A stretch of 64,000 nt of DNA from Subtercola frigoramans (lineage in GTDB: Bacteria; Actinomycetota; Actinomycetes; Actinomycetales; Microbacteriaceae), in contig NZ_JAFBBU010000001.1 of NCBI RefSeq assembly GCF_016907385.1, positions 1,488,001-1,552,000 on the forward strand, in the 5' to 3' direction. The first letter of the stretch is position 1. Every line of letters starts with the position of its first letter. Below, piece by piece: positions 36,250 to 45,386 of this stretch. Made by a program: the position numbers and the translations under genes. The notes under the pieces were generated by a model that was given only the letters and a program-made list of their open reading frames with translations, did not search any database and was not told the origin of the DNA.

Positions 36250-36574
36250 AGACAGTGCTCCAGGTAGCCCCCGTGGCATCGGTTATTTTCACGCACACAT
36301 GACGAGGACCATCGTGCCGTTCGACCCGGACTCGTGTACGGGATTCACCGCCGCCTGCTGCGACGGTGTTGTCGACAGAACCGGTCCACGCCGATGTGAA
36401 CGAGACTCCATCGAACGACGGATCGACCTGCCAGAGCACAATCGGTGATCCGAGCGGCGAGATGCGATCGACCAGTCGGATCGTGGCATCGTGCCACAGG
36501 GGTTCAGGAAGGTGCCAATCGACAGTTGCGGCAAACGGTCGAAGCTTCGTGACGGGCGACAGGACTACAGGCAT
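36230..36574 (-). CDS. Hypothetical protein, 114 aa
   Basis: The predicted protein has balanced composition (VDWHLPEPLWHDATIRLVDR, then AWTGSVDNTVAAGGG), without membrane segments or a recognised domain. It overlaps the convergent glycosyltransferase gene by 20 bp at the 3' end. No clear ribosome binding site precedes the ATG at 36574. Support comes from plausible codon use and from the lack of a better reading on either strand. Confidence 0.5.
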   Translation of the reverse strand: MPVVLSPVTKLRPFAATVDWHLPEPLWHDATIRLVDRISPLGSPIVLWQVDPSFDGVSFTSAWTGSVDNTVAAGGGESRTRVRVERHDGPRHVCVKITDATGATWSTVFTQSPR

Positions 36575-36651
36575 GATGCATTAAAGCACCAACTACCGAC
36601 ACCTCAAGCGTGAGCTGACTTGACGCGGCTCCGATCGCGGACGTCGCGCGG

Positions 36652-36954
36652 TCAGAAGCTCATACGCCACAGGTATTCTTCGCCCGTCGGTCGGAACCAC
36701 CTCACCAACAAGACGGTTCGTCTCGACAGGTCGTCCCCTCGAATCGTGATCTCCGCGCACGCACCGACGTCGAGCACGCGCGGCTCGCACGCTGGCATCA
36801 CTCCAGAACCCAGGAGGCAGAAGGTCACCCCCACAAGCCGCTCATGACCGACATTCGCGATCGTGTACTGGGGCGCACGCGAACGGTCGACACGGAGCGG
36901 TACGGCGTACGCCAGCTCGGTGAGCGGGTTGCGGTTCTCGACGCCTCTGACCAT
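36652..36954 (-). CDS. Hypothetical protein, 100 aa
   Basis: A small soluble protein with a beta-rich pattern (PLRVDRSRAPQYTIANVGHERLVGVTF as pieces) ending VRWFRPTGEEYLWRMSF. The Trp/Arg-rich ending reads like a conserved actinobacterial hypothetical, but I cannot name a family. It is separated from the 114-aa gene by 77 bp on the same strand. Function unknown. Confidence 0.55.
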   Translation of the reverse strand: MVRGVENRNPLTELAYAVPLRVDRSRAPQYTIANVGHERLVGVTFCLLGSGVMPACEPRVLDVGACAEITIRGDDLSRRTVLLVRWFRPTGEEYLWRMSF

Positions 36955-37020
36955 GGTGAGAAGTCTAAAAAGAGCCTCTGACTGAGAAGGCGCTGTCGAT
37001 GGCGAAGAGGACAGACTTGT

Positions 37021-37923
37021 TCAAAGTCCGGTTTCGGACGGCTCTGGGGGAGGAGACGATCGTTCCGTTGCACGGCGTCGAAAGGGCGTCAGGGACCGGG
37101 GTGTCGCTGGCGGCCACAGTCGACTCCGGAGAGTCCCCGCTGGATTGGACCGATTGTCGGTGTCGTCCGTGGGGCCCGCGATCCGGACCGTCGGCTCCGT
37201 CCCCGGAGGGAACTGCAGGGGTGCCGGGCCGAACGCAGAGCGAGATTGCACAATGACACGGCGCCCCAGCATGAGGTTGCCGCCGCCACCGATGACGGCT
37301 CCGATGCCGAAGGGCATCATCCTGCCGATGGCTGTGCCTCCGGTCCAGACCGCAAAATGCTTGAGGAAGGTCTTCTTGACCTGGTCTGCAACCGGCCCAA
37401 CCGTGGCCTGGGGCAGGTTGCGTGTGATCAGCGTTCCCCAGAACTGCGTCAGTGGGAGGCCCGATCCGCCGGCTTGCCTTGCGAGGTTCTGAACGAGATC
37501 CGCACCACCGCTGCCCATCATGAGAGTCATCACCAAGGCCCTCGCCCTGTCAGGATCGCTCACAGCGATGCCGTGGACTTCGGTGATCGACTGAGCGAAG
37601 AGGGCACTCGCTTCGAGAAACCCGAGCGTTTCGACCCCGGTGAGCGCAAGTGATGCGCCTGTGCCGACGGCAGGAATCACGGCGGTGGCGCCGACGGCCG
37701 CGCCCCCAGAGGTCACCGCTGCAAGATAGTGCCGCTCGAGAATGGCGATGAGCTGCTGGGGGCTGGCAGTCGGATGCCGGCGCCTCAGGCCCTTGATGTG
37801 CGCGAGCACAACCGGCCGATGGATGCTCAGCACCCTGTCTATTCCTCTGATGGCCTGGGAACCGGGCTGCGACGGCGAATGCGCCTGGGTTCCGGTGTGG
37901 TCGTCGGCCTTGTTGTCGCTCAT
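37021..37923 (-). CDS. Hypothetical alanine/glycine-rich membrane-associated protein
   Basis: 300 aa from ATG 37923, which has GGAGAGAAG just upstream. The central part (about 70-225) is helical and Gly/Ala-rich with two or three weakly hydrophobic stretches (GGAAVGATAVIPAVGTGASL; AIGRMMPFGIGAVIGGGG). The tail (about 235-300) is Pro/Arg/Thr-rich and probably disordered. It faintly resembles EcsC-type proteins, but no diagnostic motif is seen. It is divergent from the ABC exporter gene. Confidence 0.72.
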   Translation of the reverse strand: MSDNKADDHTGTQAHSPSQPGSQAIRGIDRVLSIHRPVVLAHIKGLRRRHPTASPQQLIAILERHYLAAVTSGGAAVGATAVIPAVGTGASLALTGVETLGFLEASALFAQSITEVHGIAVSDPDRARALVMTLMMGSGGADLVQNLARQAGGSGLPLTQFWGTLITRNLPQATVGPVADQVKKTFLKHFAVWTGGTAIGRMMPFGIGAVIGGGGNLMLGRRVIVQSRSAFGPAPLQFPPGTEPTVRIAGPTDDTDNRSNPAGTLRSRLWPPATPRSLTPFRRRATERSSPPPEPSETGL

Positions 37924-38097
37924 CAACTTCTCTCCACTGCGGCGTCTCGAGCGGCCAATTGTACGGGGACCTGCCGAGCGACTGCAGGGCACAGCGCAGT
38001 TGCGATCCACTGTGATATACATGCACGAGTCGTCACGACACACAACATTAACCAGGCAGCATTCACGGGGCAACACAGGGATTGATAGGTTGGTGTA

Positions 38098-39603
38098 GTG
38101 AGTTCAGCTTCTGACTTTTCCTCTGATGACGGCACAGCTGTCAGTGCGCCCGATGTGGTCACCGGTGGGTCTGTCGAACTCGACGCTGACGGATCAGACA
38201 CTGTCGAACCCCGCGCGGCGTCAGCGCGGGTATCCGGCGCGAGTACTCCGGCACGGAGGGCGCCTGCCCGGCCCAGGGCAGCGCCCAGGAGCACGCAGAA
38301 GCCGGCGCCAGGCCGCAAACCGGCAGCTGCTTCGACCGCAGAGGCTGATGCCACCACTGACACCACCACTGATTCGCCGACTACAGCCAGAAGACCACAG
38401 GCGCCCCGCCGGCCCGCCCCACGCACTCCTGCCCCGCGCACTCCCGCCCCCCGTTCTTCCGCCCAGAAGACGCCCGTCCGAAAGCCCGGAGAGCGCACCA
38501 CTCCGCTAGCCGAGACTCCGGCCCAGGAGCTCCCGGCCCAGGAGCTCCCGGCCCTGGAGCGGCCTGCTCCAGCGCTGCCTGCCCACGAGCTGCCGGCCCA
38601 GGAGCTCCCGGCCCAGGGGAGTAGCGATTCCAGCCGGGCCAGTGACGAGGCCGGCGCAGTGGGCGGTGACGCCAGCGATTCGGTCGACACCGTCGATGTC
38701 GTCGAAGCGATCGAGACCGCGTTCGTGGCCGCCGAGGTTGCCGAACAGCGTGAGGCTGAGCGCATCGACCAGGTCATCCAGTTCCAGGAACGCGACGAGC
38801 TGAGCATTTCCGATCTCCCGAACAGTTCGGCCGAGGCGATCGACGACAGCGTGCTCTCCTTGACGGGCGTGGTGAAGCGTTTCGGGTCGACGATCGCCGT
38901 GGACGGAATCGACCTGCACGTTCGACGGGGAGCCTTCTACGGAATCGTCGGGCCGAACGGTGCCGGGAAGACCACAACACTGTCGATGATCACCGGGCTT
39001 GTTCGACCGGATGAGGGATCGATTGTCGTCAACGGCCTGGATGTCTGGAAGGACTCCGCAGGCGCGAAGAAGATGATCGGCGTGCTGCCAGACAAGCTGC
39101 GTCTCTTCGATCGGCTGACCGGTCGCCAGCTGCTTCACTACTCCGGCTCATTGCGCGGGCTGAAAGCCCGAGACGTGAAGGAGCGCAGCGAAGAACTGGC
39201 AGAGGCCTTCGGGATACAGGATGCGCTGGGGCGGCTTGTCTCGGACTACTCGGCGGGTATGACGAAGAAACTCGCTCTCGCCGCATCGATGATTCACTCT
39301 CCGAGCATGCTCGTCCTCGATGAGCCCTTCGAGGCCGTCGATCCGGTCTCTGCCGATATCGTCACCGACATTCTCAAGCGGTACGTCCACAAGGGCGGTA
39401 CCGTCGTGCTCTCCAGTCACAGCATGGACATGATCGAACGCGTCTGTGACGGAGTCGCGATCATCGTTCACGGGCGGGTTCTCTCCAGCGGTACCGTGGA
39501 GGAAGTCAGTGCGGGCTCGACGCTCGAAGACCGGTTCATCGAACTTGCCGGCGGTCACAAAGCAGTTGAAGGCATGGAATGGTTGCTCAGCTCATTCGAC
39601 TGA
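38098..39603 (+). CDS. ABC transporter ATPase with long disordered N-terminal extension
   Basis: 501 aa. Residues about 1-250 are Pro/Ala/Thr/Arg-rich low-complexity sequence containing RTPAP and PAQEL pentapeptide arrays. The ATPase domain occupies about 255-480, with Walker A GPNGAGKTT, a divergent signature SDYSAGMTKKLALA, Walker B MLVLDEPFEAVD and H-loop VVLSSHSMD. The ATPase is of the ABC-2/CcmA exporter class. Its 3' end overlaps the permease gene by 25 bp, so the two form one transporter. The start (GTG 38098) is uncertain because the extension has little to anchor it. Confidence 0.88.
   Translation: MSSASDFSSDDGTAVSAPDVVTGGSVELDADGSDTVEPRAASARVSGASTPARRAPARPRAAPRSTQKPAPGRKPAAASTAEADATTDTTTDSPTTARRPQAPRRPAPRTPAPRTPAPRSSAQKTPVRKPGERTTPLAETPAQELPAQELPALERPAPALPAHELPAQELPAQGSSDSSRASDEAGAVGGDASDSVDTVDVVEAIETAFVAAEVAEQREAERIDQVIQFQERDELSISDLPNSSAEAIDDSVLSLTGVVKRFGSTIAVDGIDLHVRRGAFYGIVGPNGAGKTTTLSMITGLVRPDEGSIVVNGLDVWKDSAGAKKMIGVLPDKLRLFDRLTGRQLLHYSGSLRGLKARDVKERSEELAEAFGIQDALGRLVSDYSAGMTKKLALAASMIHSPSMLVLDEPFEAVDPVSADIVTDILKRYVHKGGTVVLSSHSMDMIERVCDGVAIIVHGRVLSSGTVEEVSAGSTLEDRFIELAGGHKAVEGMEWLLSSFD
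38518..38622 (+). repeat. 15-bp tandem array in the ABC ATPase extension (7 units)
   Basis: Seven in-frame units of the type CCGGCCCAGGAGCTC encode PAQEL/PAHEL repeats. A shorter RTPAP-type 15-bp repeat lies upstream near 38410-38460. Confidence 0.88.
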
Positions 39604-41150
39604 GGCTTGCCCTCCTCTCGAACATCTTCAGCGGAACGAGACGTCGTGCCCTCGGCGTGACTGTCGGCCTGCTCCTGGCAACGACCGCGGTCGTCTCTGT
39701 GTGCCTGCGAATCGCGGATCTGGCCGGCGAGCCGTCGTCTTCTGTCAGAACCGCCGTCGTGCTCTCGGGGTCTGCTGTGGTGGCCGCGTTCCTTCTCGTT
39801 CCGATGCTCTTCCAGCGAAGCGATGCCATGGACCCGAGGCGGTTTGCCGGGTTCGGTTTTGCCTCCCGATCGTTGGCCTTCGCTCTGGTCGCCAGTTCGA
39901 TCGTTGCGCTTCCGGTGGTCGCGGCTGCTCTTTTCACCCTGTCTGCGGTGGTGGCCTGGTCCCAGAATGCCGGAGTTGCTTTCGTTGCGTTGATGTCTGG
40001 CGTGCTGGGCCTTGCGACCTGCGTCCTGCTCGGAAGGCTGTCGTCGTCGCTTGCCGCGTACCTCCTGTCGAGCAGGCGCGCTCGCGAGGTCGCCGGAACC
40101 GTCGGCGTCTTCGTTCTCGTCATCCTGGCGCCGGCCGCAGTGCTCCTGCTGAGTATCAACTGGGGTGCCGAAGGGGCGACCTGGGCACAGCGGCTCGCCG
40201 GAATCCTGGGCGTGACACCAGTGGGTGCGGCTTGGACGATCCCCGCCGCCCTCGCTGAAGGCGACGGAGCCGGTGCCCTCATCTCGTTCGTCATCGCGGC
40301 GGCCACAGTCGCCGTTCTCTGGGCGGCGTGGCAGCTGCTCACGACGTCCATGCTCACCTCGACCAGGCGAGAAGACGAGTCTTCGGAGCCGAGCGCCCTC
40401 GGGTGGTTCGGGCGACTGCCCTCCACCCCGTCCGCGACCATCGCTGCGCGGAGCCTCACCTACTGGTCGCGCGATCCGCGGTACTGGGTCCCGCTGCTCA
40501 TCGTGCCGGTCGTTCCGATCGTCATGGCTGTGCCGCTGGTGCTGGTCTCGTTCCCGCTGTCGTCCTATGCGCTCATTCCCCTGCCGGTCATGTGCCTCTT
40601 TCTCGCCTTCATGGTGCACAACGACATCTCGCTCGACAATTCGGCGGTCTGGCTGCACGTCGTCTCGGGTCGGCGAGGGGTAGCCGACAGGCTCGGCCGG
40701 GTCATCCCCGTGATCCTGATCGGAATTCCCCTCATCGGGGTCGGCTCGGTGGTGACGGTGCTCCTGGCCAACAACAGTTCAGCTCTGCCGTCCGTCCTCG
40801 GGGTCAGCACCTGTGTTCTCCTCTCGACCCTGGGGCTCGGCAATCTGATCTCCGCCCGTTTCCCGTATGCGGCCACTCGCCCCGGTGACAGCCCGTTCAC
40901 GCAGCCCCAGTCGACGGGATCGACCTCGGTGTTCGTGCAGGTCGCGGTTGTCGTCGGAACCCTGGCGCTGACCCTACCGAGCATCGCCTACGCCGTCGCT
41001 GCCCAATTCGGTGACAGCGAGGCACACTGGAGTTCGTTGTGGTCGGGAGTCGGCGTCGGATTGCTTGTGTTCATCCTCGGTACCCTCGGGGGTGGGGCTC
41101 TCTTCAATCGCCGGGGGCCAGAAATCTTGGCGACAACGCTCCGGGGCTGA
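39579..41150 (+). CDS. ABC transporter permease
   Basis: A 523-aa membrane protein with about 12 hydrophobic segments, with no signal peptide and no ATPase motif. Its start overlaps the end of the ATPase gene (39603) by 25 bp, which marks it as the membrane partner. The substrate is unknown. The central charged loop (about 265-290, TSTRREDESSEPSALGWF) divides two hydrophobic halves. Confidence 0.87.
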   Translation: MVAQLIRLRLALLSNIFSGTRRRALGVTVGLLLATTAVVSVCLRIADLAGEPSSSVRTAVVLSGSAVVAAFLLVPMLFQRSDAMDPRRFAGFGFASRSLAFALVASSIVALPVVAAALFTLSAVVAWSQNAGVAFVALMSGVLGLATCVLLGRLSSSLAAYLLSSRRAREVAGTVGVFVLVILAPAAVLLLSINWGAEGATWAQRLAGILGVTPVGAAWTIPAALAEGDGAGALISFVIAAATVAVLWAAWQLLTTSMLTSTRREDESSEPSALGWFGRLPSTPSATIAARSLTYWSRDPRYWVPLLIVPVVPIVMAVPLVLVSFPLSSYALIPLPVMCLFLAFMVHNDISLDNSAVWLHVVSGRRGVADRLGRVIPVILIGIPLIGVGSVVTVLLANNSSALPSVLGVSTCVLLSTLGLGNLISARFPYAATRPGDSPFTQPQSTGSTSVFVQVAVVVGTLALTLPSIAYAVAAQFGDSEAHWSSLWSGVGVGLLVFILGTLGGGALFNRRGPEILATTLRG

Positions 41151-41173
41151 CAACACGCGGTTAGAATTTCCCC

Positions 41174-41467
41174 ATGGATTCTTCGTTCTTCATGTCACTC
41201 TCCGAGCCGGGTGGTCTGCCCGACGGCGGCGGCACGGCAACTCTCGACAGGGAGCTCGAGGAGCTTCTCACTACCGAGCAGATGGAGCCGGGCGACCACG
41301 AACGCTTCTCCCACTACGTGCAGAAAGACAAGATCCTCGAGTCGGCCCTCACCGGCAAACCGGTGAAGGCGCTCTGTGGCAAGAAGTGGATCCCCGGGCG
41401 CGATCCCGAGAAGTTTCCCGTCTGCCCCACCTGCAAGGAGATCTACGAGAAGATGCAGAACGACTGA
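41174..41467 (+). CDS. DUF3039 protein
   Basis: A 97-aa soluble protein found widely in actinobacteria and of unknown function. The conserved block is HYVQKDKILESALTGKPVKALCGKKW, ending in a possible zinc site CGKKW...CPTCKEIYE. TAGAAT at 41162-41167 lies 6 bases before the ATG with no ribosome binding site between, which suggests a leaderless transcript. It sits 23 bp after the ABC permease gene and converges with pncB. Confidence 0.92.
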   Translation: MDSSFFMSLSEPGGLPDGGGTATLDRELEELLTTEQMEPGDHERFSHYVQKDKILESALTGKPVKALCGKKWIPGRDPEKFPVCPTCKEIYEKMQND

Positions 41468-41497
41468 GCTGCAGCGCTCGTCGCCGTCCAGTCGATC

Positions 41498-42808
41498 TCA
41501 GGCTACATACTCGGTCGGGATGATCGGCTCGCCGCCCTTGGCAAGCCGCAGTCCCTGCTCCGGCAGTTCGGCGATGACGGCAGCATGATGCTCTCGGGCC
41601 CGGCTCACCCCGGCCGGGCCGGTGAACGAGTCGTCGATCTCTCCGTCGGTGACCAGCACCCGGGTCAGCTGACGACCAGTGTCGGCGCTCGGCGAAGCGG
41701 TGCCCACGTAGAGCACTTCGGCCGTGGCTGTGCCGTCAGGCCCGAGCGCGCGGAACGCGACCTTGCGGCCGCCGATCGTAGCCTTGTTGGCCGATCGTTT
41801 GGCCACGGGCATCCATCGGCCTGAATTGTCGGTGTGGGCGACGAGCTTGTAGACCATGCCGGCAGCCACCGAGCCGGAGCCTGTGACGAGTGACGTGCCC
41901 ACTCCGTATGAATCCACCGGCGATGCCGCGAGAGCAGCGATGGTGTATTCGTCGAGGTCGTTGGTGACCGTGATCTTCGTAGCGGTGTTGCCGAGGGCGT
42001 CGAGCCTGGCCCGCACCGATGCGACAAGCGCTGGCAGGTCTCCGGAGTCGAGTCGTACAGCCCCGAGGCCAGAACCCGCGACGGCGACCGCGAGTTCCGC
42101 ACCCGCTTCCACATCGTAGGTGTCGATCAACAGCGTTGTACCCGGCCCCATGGTGCTCACCTGCGAGCGGAACGCCTGCTCCTCAGTGTCGTGGAGGAGG
42201 GTGAACGCGTGGGCAGCGGTTCCCATCGTGGGAATGCCCCACGTGCGGCCGGCCTCGAGGTTCGAGGTGGCCTGGAATCCTGCAATGTACGCGGCCCGTG
42301 CTGCTGCCACTGCCGAGTGTTCACCGGTGCGACGTGAACCCATCTCTGCGAGCGGGCGGCCATGGGCGGCGGAGACCATTCGGGCAGCGGCACTGGCAAC
42401 GGAGGAGTCGTAGTTGAACACGCTCAGGATCAGGGTTTCGAGGATCACGCCCTCGGCGAACGAGGATTCGACCGTGAGGATCGGCGACCCGGGGAAGTAC
42501 AGGTCACCCTCCTGATAGCCGGAGATGGTGCCGCTGAAGCGGTACGCAGCCAACCATTCGAGTGTGTGTGCGCCCACGACGTCATTGTCGGCGAGCCACT
42601 GGAGTTCCGGTTCGCCGAAGCGGAAGTCCCGGATGAGGTCGAGCAGGCGACCCGTGCCGGCCACGACGCCGTAGCGGCGGTCGTGGGGGAGGCTGCGAGC
42701 AAACACCTCGAACATGCTGCGGCGGTGCGCGGTGCCGTCGCGCAGGGCCGCATCGAGCATTGTCAGTTCGTAACGGTCGGTGAGAAGTGCTGTCGAAGTA
42801 CCCACCAT
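41498..42808 (-). CDS. pncB: Nicotinate phosphoribosyltransferase
   Basis: The NAD salvage enzyme that forms nicotinate mononucleotide from nicotinate and PRPP (436 aa). Recognisable stretches are [65 protein letters not shown] and [13 protein letters not shown]. The start is ATG 42808, though the ribosome binding site is weak. A 158-bp gap with 14-bp repeats separates it from the divergent murI. Confidence 0.95.
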   Translation of the reverse strand: MVGTSTALLTDRYELTMLDAALRDGTAHRRSMFEVFARSLPHDRRYGVVAGTGRLLDLIRDFRFGEPELQWLADNDVVGAHTLEWLAAYRFSGTISGYQEGDLYFPGSPILTVESSFAEGVILETLILSVFNYDSSVASAAARMVSAAHGRPLAEMGSRRTGEHSAVAAARAAYIAGFQATSNLEAGRTWGIPTMGTAAHAFTLLHDTEEQAFRSQVSTMGPGTTLLIDTYDVEAGAELAVAVAGSGLGAVRLDSGDLPALVASVRARLDALGNTATKITVTNDLDEYTIAALAASPVDSYGVGTSLVTGSGSVAAGMVYKLVAHTDNSGRWMPVAKRSANKATIGGRKVAFRALGPDGTATAEVLYVGTASPSADTGRQLTRVLVTDGEIDDSFTGPAGVSRAREHHAAVIAELPEQGLRLAKGGEPIIPTEYVA

Positions 42809-42833
42809 CGAAGCCTACTGGCCCGCGACGGCC

Positions 42834-42882
42834 GGTCAGGAGTGTTCTGTCAGGAGTGTTCGGTCAGGAGTGTTCGGTGGGT
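42834..42882. repeat. 14-bp tandem repeats upstream of murI (3 units)
   Basis: Three copies of GTCAGGAGTGTTCG/T stand in the pncB-murI gap. The 14-bp period is not a multiple of three, which argues that the open frame running through it from 42787 is not translated and supports the later murI start. Confidence 0.85.
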
Positions 42883-42966
42883 TCGAGCCAGAACCCTCCG
42901 AAAGACGCCGAACAGCCGGGTCGGTCTGCGCGGGCCACGGGCTCGGAGGAAGGGAAGGTAGGCTGT

Positions 42967-43887
42967 GTGGCTGTGAGCGACGCACCCATTGGCATCTTCG
43001 ATTCCGGGGTCGGCGGGCTCACCGTGGCCCGATCGATCAGGGACCAGCTGCCCAGGGAATCGCTGCTCTATGTGGGTGACACGGCCCATTCGCCGTACGG
43101 ACCGCGGCCCCTGGCCGAAGTGCGGCATTTCGCACTGGCAGTTCTCGACGATCTGGTCGCCCAGGGCGTGAAGATGCTGGTGATTGCCTGCAATACGGCA
43201 TCAGCCGCGATGCTCCGCGACGCGCGTGAGCGGTATTCGGTTCCGGTCATCGAGGTGATCCAGCCCGCAGTCCGTGCCGCGGTCACGGCCACGCGCAACA
43301 ACAGGGTCGGCGTCATCGGTACGGTCGGCACGATCAATTCACGCGCCTACAACGACGCCTTCGCGGCCGCACCGCACCTCGAGCTGGTCACGCAGGCCTG
43401 CCCTCGATTCGTCGACTTCGTCGAGGCGGGCGACACGTCGAGCCCCGAGCTGCTCGCGGTCGCTGCCGAGTACCTCGCGCCCCTGAAGCGCGCCGGGGTC
43501 GACACGGTCGTGCTCGGATGCACGCACTATCCCTTTCTGAAGGGTGCCATCCGCGTGGTGATGGGCGCCGGCGTCACGCTGGTCTCCAGCGACACCGAGA
43601 CGGCCAACGACGTCTATCGCGAGCTGGTGGAGCAGGGCATCCAGCGCGTGGCTCCCGGTGAACCCAGCTACCGGTACGAAGCAACAGGGGAGAGCGCCGA
43701 CGAGTTCCTGCGTCTGGCACACCGCTTTCTCGGCCCAGAGGTGTCATCGGTCGACCTTGTCGAGACAGGCGTGATCTCGCTGCCGCCCCTTTTCGCATCT
43801 CGCCCCGGCGCAGCCACCCCCGGCGGAACCACTCCCGGCACAGCCATCCCCGAAGCGACCGCTCGAACCCTGGAGAAGAACTCATGA
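42967..43887 (+). CDS. murI: Glutamate racemase
   Basis: Makes D-glutamate for peptidoglycan (306 aa). Both catalytic cysteines are present: [10 protein letters not shown] and [10 protein letters not shown]. The N-terminal [15 protein letters not shown] and [11 protein letters not shown] are diagnostic. The start is GTG 42967 or GTG 42973 behind GAAGGTAGG. The C-terminus carries an extra Ala/Pro/Gly/Thr stretch (about 43800-43860) that looks like a TPG-type pentapeptide repeat. The stop overlaps the rph start (ATGA), giving a murI-rph-rdgB operon. Confidence 0.95.
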   Translation: MAVSDAPIGIFDSGVGGLTVARSIRDQLPRESLLYVGDTAHSPYGPRPLAEVRHFALAVLDDLVAQGVKMLVIACNTASAAMLRDARERYSVPVIEVIQPAVRAAVTATRNNRVGVIGTVGTINSRAYNDAFAAAPHLELVTQACPRFVDFVEAGDTSSPELLAVAAEYLAPLKRAGVDTVVLGCTHYPFLKGAIRVVMGAGVTLVSSDTETANDVYRELVEQGIQRVAPGEPSYRYEATGESADEFLRLAHRFLGPEVSSVDLVETGVISLPPLFASRPGAATPGGTTPGTAIPEATARTLEKNS

Positions 43888-44639
43888 CCGACAGCTCACC
43901 CGCGCCCCTCGTGCGCCACGACGGCCGCGCTGTCGAAGACCTGCGCGAGGTCACCATTGAACGGGGCTGGAGTACCCAGGCCGAGGGATCTGCTCTCATC
44001 TCGTTCGGCAACACGAAGGTGCTCTGCACTGCTTCGTTCACGAACGGCGTTCCCCGGTGGATGTCGGGCAAGGGCAAGGGCTGGGTCACCGCGGAATACG
44101 CCATGCTGCCCCGGTCCACCAACAGCCGCATGGATCGCGAGGCTGTGAAGGGCAAGATCGGTGGCCGTACCCACGAGATCTCCCGGCTCATCGGTCGCTC
44201 CCTGCGAGCGGTCGTGGACATGAAGGCGCTGGGCGAGAACACGATCGTGATCGACTGCGACGTTCTCCAGGCCGACGGTGGCACCCGCACGGCCGCCATC
44301 ACGGGTGCCTATGTCGCCCTCGTCGACGCAATCGAGTGGGCCCGCGAGAAGAAGTTCATCGGTCAGAAATCCAAGCCGTTGATCGACAGCGTTTCTGCGG
44401 TGTCGGTTGGCATCATCGACGGCACCCCGATGCTCGATCTGGCGTACGTCGAAGACGTTCGGGCCGAGACCGACATGAACGTCGTCGTCACGGGCCGAGG
44501 GCTCTTCGTCGAGGTGCAGGGCACGGCTGAGGGCGCCCCCTTCGACCGGTCAGAGCTGAACTCCCTGCTCGATCTCGCGCTCGTCGGCACCGCAGAACTC
44601 GAGCGGCTTCAGCTGCTCGCCCTCGGCTCCGGCGCCTGA
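43884..44639 (+). CDS. rph: Ribonuclease PH
   Basis: A phosphorolytic 3'-5' exoribonuclease that trims tRNA 3' ends (251 aa). Typical sequences are [26 protein letters not shown] as pieces, [56 protein letters not shown] and DLAYVEDV. The ATG overlaps the murI stop by 4 bases. It is followed by rdgB 14 bp on, the usual actinobacterial order. Confidence 0.97.
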   Translation: MTDSSPAPLVRHDGRAVEDLREVTIERGWSTQAEGSALISFGNTKVLCTASFTNGVPRWMSGKGKGWVTAEYAMLPRSTNSRMDREAVKGKIGGRTHEISRLIGRSLRAVVDMKALGENTIVIDCDVLQADGGTRTAAITGAYVALVDAIEWAREKKFIGQKSKPLIDSVSAVSVGIIDGTPMLDLAYVEDVRAETDMNVVVTGRGLFVEVQGTAEGAPFDRSELNSLLDLALVGTAELERLQLLALGSGA

Positions 44640-44653
44640 GCGGGAACGAGACA

Positions 44654-45280
44654 GTGAGCGTACGCATCGTTCTGGCCACCCACAACCAGCACAAGGTCGA
44701 CGAGTTCCAGAAGATCCTCGGGGCTCGGTTGCCTGAGCTCGAAATCGTGCGCTACGACCGCCCGGAGCCGGTCGAAGACGGGGTCACCTTCGCCGCCAAC
44801 GCCTTGATCAAGGCCAGAGCGGCGGCGGCGCAGACCGGGCTGCCAGCCCTGGCTGATGACTCTGGACTGTGCGTCGACGTGCTCGGCGGGGCACCAGGCA
44901 TCTTCTCGGCCCGCTGGGCAGGGCACGGCAAGGGAGACGTGGCAAACCGAGACCTTCTCCTGGACCAGCTGGCTGATCTCCACGATGAAGACCGGGGCGC
45001 TGCCTTCGCCTGCACGATTGCCCTCGTCGTCCCCTCTGGCGAACATGCTGGGCCGGATGCTGAACCGATCGAACTCGTCGCAACCGGACTCTGGCGGGGC
45101 TCCCTGGCCCGCAGCTCCCGTGGCGCGAACGGCTTCGGCTACGACCCCATCTTCGTTCCCGAGGGGCTCAGTGTCACCGCTGCCGAATTGACAGCCGAGG
45201 AGAAGAACGCCCGGAGTCACAGGGCGCTGGCATTCGAGAACCTCATCCCGCTACTGAGAATGAGCGTCATTCCCAACTAG
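44654..45280 (+). CDS. rdgB: Non-canonical purine NTP pyrophosphatase (RdgB/HAM1)
   Basis: Removes ITP, dITP and XTP from the nucleotide pool (208 aa). Motifs: VLATHNQHKVDEFQ, ALADDSGLCVDVL, PGIFSARWAG and GFGYDPIFVP. GTG 44654 is the start. It is the last gene of the murI-rph-rdgB unit. No terminator was recognised in the 106 bp before the next gene. Confidence 0.96.
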   Translation: MSVRIVLATHNQHKVDEFQKILGARLPELEIVRYDRPEPVEDGVTFAANALIKARAAAAQTGLPALADDSGLCVDVLGGAPGIFSARWAGHGKGDVANRDLLLDQLADLHDEDRGAAFACTIALVVPSGEHAGPDAEPIELVATGLWRGSLARSSRGANGFGYDPIFVPEGLSVTAAELTAEEKNARSHRALAFENLIPLLRMSVIPN

Positions 45281-45386
45281 AGCGACCCGGTTCGGCGCGC
45301 TGGCCAATTCGGCTCCGGCTGCCTAGTCTGGGGCCGTGGCTCTTGTCTCAGAGGCGTCACATCGACGAGCGAGGTCTGGCACGAGA

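Noticed and set aside
42787..42966. 60-codon N-terminal extension of murI
   Set aside because: It contains a 14-bp repeat that would change frame with copy number, and the glutamate racemase family starts at the residues encoded from 42967.
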